Shown here piece after piece: positions 13,839 to 17,677 of a stretch of 17,677 bases of DNA. The notes beneath the pieces were generated by a model that did not search any database, was not told where the DNA came from, and saw nothing but the letters and a program-made list of their open reading frames with translations. The stretch comes from JBGOUV01 sp041477815 (GTDB lineage Bacteria > Acidobacteriota > Terriglobia > Bryobacterales > JACQDG01). The position numbers and the translations under genes are program-made. Each line of letters begins with the position of its first letter. Position 1 is the stretch's first letter. The DNA is taken from assembly GCA_041477815.1 (NCBI GenBank), contig JBGOUV010000102.1, forward strand, positions 1 to 17,677, given 5' to 3'.

Positions 13839-16800
13839 ATGAGGCTGGGTTTACTCGCTGCGTTTTGGTTGTCCGTTTCTTTGTTGGGACAGGAGAGCCT
13901 GTCTACGCTGCGGGGAACGGTCACCGACTCCTCCGGGGCCGTGGTCACCGGTGTGACCGTCGTCCTGGACGAGGTCGAGACCAACATCCGCGTCCGCTCG
14001 GCGACTTCGGACCAGCAGGGCAACTATGAGATACCGGGATTGAAGCAGGGGCGGTACCGGCTGACCGCCACCATGCCCGGCTTCAAGACCTTCGTAGCCG
14101 GCGATCTGCTGCTGGCCAGCAGCCAGGTCCGGCGCGTGGACATTCCGCTCGAAGTGGGGGCTACGGAAACCGAGGTGACGGTCACCGCGTCAGGCGCCCT
14201 CATCGAAACCGAGCAGGGTAAGATCTCGGCTGAATTCTCAGGCGAGCGGTACCGCGACATTCCGATTCCCGGCAATGCCTACGGCGGCACCTACACGGTT
14301 CTGGCCACGCTGCCCAACGTCCAGTCGCGCGGGGGCAGCCGGCCGATTTTCGCCGGGCAGCCCACCGCGCAAACCAACATGGGCATGGACGGGGTGAAAG
14401 AGGAGACGCTCAACACCCAGACCGTCAACATGGAGCACGTCGAGGAACTAAAGCTGGTCATCATCAGCAATACCGCCGAGTTCAGCCGGGTCGGCTATTT
14501 CGACACGGTGACCAAGCGCGGGACCAACCAGTATCACGGCGAGCTGTCTTATTACCATCGCAACTCCAGCCTGGGGGCGCGCGGCTTCTTCGAAGCGGAG
14601 AAGACCCGTGACCTCTATCACACCTTCAACATCAGCGCCTCCGGGCCGGTGATCAAGAACAAGACGTTCTTCTATGGCCTCTTTAATGGAGAACGGGTAC
14701 CGGCCAAGTCGTTTCGGACGCGCAACGTCCCGACGCCCGAAATGCGGGCCGGGGACTTTTCGCAACTGCTCGCCCCACCGCGACCGGTCACCATCGTGGA
14801 TCCTACGAATGGCGATCTCTTCGCTAACAACCGCATCCCCACCAGCCGGCTCAGCCCCGTGGCGCTGAAGGTGCAGGAGAAGTACCTGCCCCTGCCCAAT
14901 CGGGGCGCACCCGGATCATTGGTCAACAACTTCGGCTGGGCCCACCCCTATACCAGCGACCAGTATCACGCCGACGTGGTGGTGACGCGCATCGATCACC
15001 AGTTCTCCCCCCGGGACGCGGTATACGGACGGTTCAACGCCTACTTACCCCGGTACGTGCAGGCCGGAAACTATCCGGCGCTATTTTCCACCCGCCTGCG
15101 CCAGAGCCACTCCTGGGCCGCGGTGGAGACCCATCTCTTCTCGCCCACCCTGCTCAACACCTTCACCTTCGGCGGGAATCGGGATGGGATCATCGACGGG
15201 CGGACGGTGGATAACAACACGCCGGCCAGCGGCGACAAGGTGATTGCCGACCTGGGGCTCACCGGCGTCAATCCCAAAGGTCTGTCGGACCGGGGCGGCG
15301 GCTTCCCCATCATGAATATCACCGGCTTCAGCACCCTGACCGTGGTCCACGGCGGTCCGTTCGACGATACCAACTTCTCCTTCGCCGACGCCGCCAGTTG
15401 GTCCAAGGGCAAGCACGTCTTCAAGTTCGGCGGCGAGCTGAGACTGTATCGTAACTACAATGGACGCGTGCCCGACAGCACCTACGGCAATTTCACCTTT
15501 GACGGCTCCTTCAGCCGTAACGCCTACGCCGACTTTATGCTCGGATTGCCGTTCAGCAGCCAGCGGCTGGACCCGCTGGTCGACCGCGTGCAGCGGTCCA
15601 AAGAACTGGGCCTGTTCGCCACCGACACCTTCAAGGTCAGCAGCCGCCTGACCCTCGATTACGGCCTGCGCTGGGATTACTTCACCTCCACCCGCTTCGA
15701 GGACGGCTTGGCGTTCAACTGGGACCCGGTGGCCAATGCCGTGATGGTCCCCGATGCGGTCCGGCAGAAGGTAAGCCCGCTGTATCCTAGTAATATCAAA
15801 CTTGTGACCGGCGACGTGATCCCCACGCCGGAGAAGAAGAACTTCGCCCCCCGCCTGTCGGCGGCCTACCGGCTGACCAACACCACCGTCCTGCGCGGCG
15901 GGTATGGAGTTTATACTGAGTTTCTGGGCAAGTTTACCCGCGCCCAGACGGGCGGTCCGTTCCAGCTCACCGAAACCTATTTCAACACCATTACGAATGG
16001 AAGGGCGCTGTTCCAGTTCCCCAACGCGTTCCCCAGCGCCGGCGTTTCGGCGTCGGTGCCGTCGCAGAGCACCAGCGGATATCCGGCCGAGACGAAGAAC
16101 GGCTACGTCCAACAGTTCAACTTCACCGTCGAGCAGGAGGTCCACAACGTGGGGTTCCGGCTCTCGTATATCGGCTCGCGCGATCGCGGCCTGAATTACA
16201 ACCTGGCGATCAACAAGCCACAGCCCAGCCTGGCCGCGTTCACCGCGGCGCGCCGGCCCTACCAGCCCTTCGTCGGCGCCAGTTTTATCCAGACCGGCGG
16301 GAAGAGCAACTACGACTCCCTGACCTTCGAGACCAAACGCAACGTGGGAGCGGTGATGTTTGACGCTCATTGGACGTGGTCCAACAACATGTCCAACTTC
16401 CTGAATCTGGAAAACCCCTACCAGCCCAACTTCTGGAACCGCGATTTCACGGCGCGCCACCGGGTGGTGGTCAACGCGCTCTGGAATCTGCCCTTCGGCC
16501 GCGGCAAACGGTTCCTGGCCTCCGCCCCAGGCGCGGTGAACCACGTGCTCGGCGGGTGGAAGCTGGCCTGGCTGGGCTATCTGCAAACCGGTCAGTATTT
16601 CTCGCCCGCTTTTTCAGGCGCCGACCCGTCGAACACGAACAGCTCCGGCGGATTCCCGGACCGCATCACGGACGGGAACTTTTCCACCGGACAGCGGTCG
16701 CTCGACAAGTGGTTTGACGTGGCGGGGTTCGCGCGGCCTCCCCAGGGACGGTTCGGAAACAGCGGGGTCAACGTGTTGCAGGGTCCGGGTCTGAACACCC

Positions 16801-17021
16801 AAAACATCAGCATCTCGAAGCGTTTTCCGCTGACCGAGCGGCTGCACCTGGACTACATGGCCATGATCTCGAACCTGTTCAACCATCCCAATTTCGACTT
16901 CCCGAACAGCAACATCTCGGTTCCGGCGCAGGCCGGGGTGATCGTAACCCAGCAGGGCCTCTTCAGCAATGAGAAGGCGGGACCCAGGCTGATCGAGATG
17001 CGCCTGCGTCTGGAGTTTTAG
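13839..17021 (+). CDS. Oar-like TonB-dependent receptor with carboxypeptidase-regulatory domain
   Basis: A 1060-aa outer-membrane protein. ATG 13839 is chosen for GGGAGGG 5 nt upstream and the signal peptide RLGLLAAFWLSVSLLGQ. Residues ~22-105 form a carboxypeptidase-regulatory-like domain (STLRGTVTDSSGAVVTGVTV, GNYEIPGLKQGRYRLTATMP). A plug-like region follows (VTVTASGALIETEQGKISAE, NMGMDGVKEETLN, VEELKLVIISNTAEFSRVG, NQYHGELSYYHRNSS). The rest is a long beta-barrel with alternating aromatics (FFYGLFNGERVP, SSRLTLDYGLRWDYFT, NFAPRLSAAYRLTNTTVLRG). It ends in a terminal beta-strand with final Phe, MRLRLEF, the outer-membrane assembly signal. Such receptors are amplified in Acidobacteriota and presumably import carbohydrates or other large nutrients with TonB energy. 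The substrate is not deducible. No SusD-like partner is present. Confidence 0.93.
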   Translation: MRLGLLAAFWLSVSLLGQESLSTLRGTVTDSSGAVVTGVTVVLDEVETNIRVRSATSDQQGNYEIPGLKQGRYRLTATMPGFKTFVAGDLLLASSQVRRVDIPLEVGATETEVTVTASGALIETEQGKISAEFSGERYRDIPIPGNAYGGTYTVLATLPNVQSRGGSRPIFAGQPTAQTNMGMDGVKEETLNTQTVNMEHVEELKLVIISNTAEFSRVGYFDTVTKRGTNQYHGELSYYHRNSSLGARGFFEAEKTRDLYHTFNISASGPVIKNKTFFYGLFNGERVPAKSFRTRNVPTPEMRAGDFSQLLAPPRPVTIVDPTNGDLFANNRIPTSRLSPVALKVQEKYLPLPNRGAPGSLVNNFGWAHPYTSDQYHADVVVTRIDHQFSPRDAVYGRFNAYLPRYVQAGNYPALFSTRLRQSHSWAAVETHLFSPTLLNTFTFGGNRDGIIDGRTVDNNTPASGDKVIADLGLTGVNPKGLSDRGGGFPIMNITGFSTLTVVHGGPFDDTNFSFADAASWSKGKHVFKFGGELRLYRNYNGRVPDSTYGNFTFDGSFSRNAYADFMLGLPFSSQRLDPLVDRVQRSKELGLFATDTFKVSSRLTLDYGLRWDYFTSTRFEDGLAFNWDPVANAVMVPDAVRQKVSPLYPSNIKLVTGDVIPTPEKKNFAPRLSAAYRLTNTTVLRGGYGVYTEFLGKFTRAQTGGPFQLTETYFNTITNGRALFQFPNAFPSAGVSASVPSQSTSGYPAETKNGYVQQFNFTVEQEVHNVGFRLSYIGSRDRGLNYNLAINKPQPSLAAFTAARRPYQPFVGASFIQTGGKSNYDSLTFETKRNVGAVMFDAHWTWSNNMSNFLNLENPYQPNFWNRDFTARHRVVVNALWNLPFGRGKRFLASAPGAVNHVLGGWKLAWLGYLQTGQYFSPAFSGADPSNTNSSGGFPDRITDGNFSTGQRSLDKWFDVAGFARPPQGRFGNSGVNVLQGPGLNTQNISISKRFPLTERLHLDYMAMISNLFNHPNFDFPNSNISVPAQAGVIVTQQGLFSNEKAGPRLIEMRLRLEF

Positions 17022-17023
17022 AA

Positions 17024-17084
17024 CGAGCCTCGACCGTAAGGGAGCGGTCTCTTGTGGCAACCTCTCCCTGACGGTCGCGGCTCG
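17024..17084 (+). terminator. REP-like palindrome / terminator, copy 2
   Basis: Left arm 17024-17048 begins CGAGCCTCGACCGTAAGGGA; right arm 17060-17084 ends CTGACGGTCGCGGCTCG. They pair at 22 of 25 positions with an 11-nt loop. It starts 3 bp after the receptor stop codon and ends 15 bp before the next gene's ATG. No T-run follows. The arm resembles the 7907-7952 element and, more weakly, the one at 13037-13073, which supports a dispersed family with a probable terminator or mRNA-end function. Confidence 0.65.
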
Positions 17085-17099
17085 ATGCAGAGAGGCGAC

Positions 17100-17677
17100 A
17101 TGTCCAATACCGCAAAATCCCTAACCATCGGCGCGCTGGTCTTTCTGGCCGCCGGCGCCCTGCTCTACTCCACCCGCAACGGGAGGCCCAACCCGGCGCG
17201 ACCCAAGTCGCAACCTTACTGGCAACGGACCGGGTTCCTGAGCAAGTTCCTGCAGGACCTCGACCCCGGCGCCAGAGGTCTTAAATCCATTCAAGTCCCC
17301 GAGGGTTTCGAGGTCACCCTCGCCGCCGGGCCGGACCTGGTGAACTATCCCATGTTCATCGCCTACGACGACCGGGGGCGGCTGTTTGTCTGCGAATCCG
17401 CCGGCAAGAACATGGCCGACGATGAAATGCAGGCTAAACCCGAAATGCGGATCCGCCTCCTCGAGGACACCAACGGCGACGGCGTCTTCGATCGCGGCAA
17501 AGTCTTCGCCGACCACATCACCATGACCATGGGCGCGCAGTGGTATCGCGGCAGCCTCTACGTGGCCGCTCCCCCCGATTTCCTGCGCTTCGACGACACC
17601 AACGGCGATGGCGTCGCCGACCGCCGCCAGGTCATCCTCACCGGCTGGCCCCTGCACTCGAACGGCACCACTATGCA
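17100..17677 (+). CDS. PVC-type membrane-bound dehydrogenase, N-terminal part (runs off window)
   Basis: The frame opens at ATG 17100 with GAGAGG at 17090-17095 and is still open at the window end (192 codons seen). Residues ~7-24 form a membrane anchor (SLTIGALVFLAAGALLYS). The body begins with the family-typical KSIQVPEGFEVTLAAGPDLV, then NYPMFIAYDDRGRLFVCESA, as in PVC-type dehydrogenases related to soluble glucose/sorbosone dehydrogenase beta-propellers. Two Asp-rich loops, DTNGDGVFDRGKVF and DTNGDGVADRRQVI, look like Ca-binding turns between blades and are common in this family. Full-length members often add HEAT repeats and a cytochrome c domain, which would be outside this window. It may be co-oriented with the receptor but is separated from it by the palindrome at 17024-17084. 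Confidence 0.85.
   Translation, partial: MSNTAKSLTIGALVFLAAGALLYSTRNGRPNPARPKSQPYWQRTGFLSKFLQDLDPGARGLKSIQVPEGFEVTLAAGPDLVNYPMFIAYDDRGRLFVCESAGKNMADDEMQAKPEMRIRLLEDTNGDGVFDRGKVFADHITMTMGAQWYRGSLYVAAPPDFLRFDDTNGDGVADRRQVILTGWPLHSNGTTM

Overview
The window is GC-rich and looks chromosomal. The gene content suggests a heterotrophic Acidobacteriota member close to Solibacter/Bryobacter. The reasons are a very large Oar-type TonB-dependent receptor, a PVC-type membrane-bound dehydrogenase, an exported gluconate-dehydrogenase-like pair, several Tat- or Sec-exported catabolic enzymes without dedicated transporters, and Uma2-family genes. This placement rests on family recognition, not on any search.

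Layout. Bases 1-90 hold tRNA-Asn(GTT) on the minus strand. Bases 189-884 are a graveyard of two mobile elements, both minus strand: the C-terminus of an IS256/Mutator transposase abutting the 3' half of a group II intron reverse transcriptase, both frameshifted. Bases 1049-7922 form a plus-strand run: an exported SelA-fold PLP enzyme, an internally deleted Uma2 remnant, a glycoside-hydrolase-like protein interrupted by an in-frame TGA, an alpha/beta hydrolase, a GMC flavoprotein and its Tat-borne small subunit. The last four are tightly coupled, with 1-2 bp gaps or ATGA overlap. A truncated hemoglobin (minus) and an exported intradiol dioxygenase (plus) then diverge from a 78-bp gap. Bases 9137-13563 run on the minus strand: a small secreted protein, an amidohydrolase, a GH36-like alpha-galactosidase and a full-length but scrambled Uma2 protein. 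The right end (13839-17677, plus) carries the TonB-dependent receptor and the start of a PVC-type dehydrogenase that runs off the window.

Together the genes suggest scavenging of plant- or microbe-derived carbohydrate and aromatic material: outer-membrane uptake, periplasmic glycosidases, sugar/polyol oxidation by flavoprotein dehydrogenases, and ring cleavage by an exported dioxygenase. No transcriptional regulator or inner-membrane transporter is present.

The most notable features are: (1) an in-frame TGA that falls where a Cys is expected in a G-x-C-x-C-x-x-C motif; (2) a Uma2 gene with an exact 50-bp tandem duplication, apparently balanced by two single-base deletions so that the frame stays open; (3) a second Uma2 copy lacking its entire middle, whose stop overlaps the next gene's start; (4) three related palindromes at gene ends, probably REP-like terminators. 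I found no CRISPR array, no recognisable defence system and no clearly new multi-gene system.
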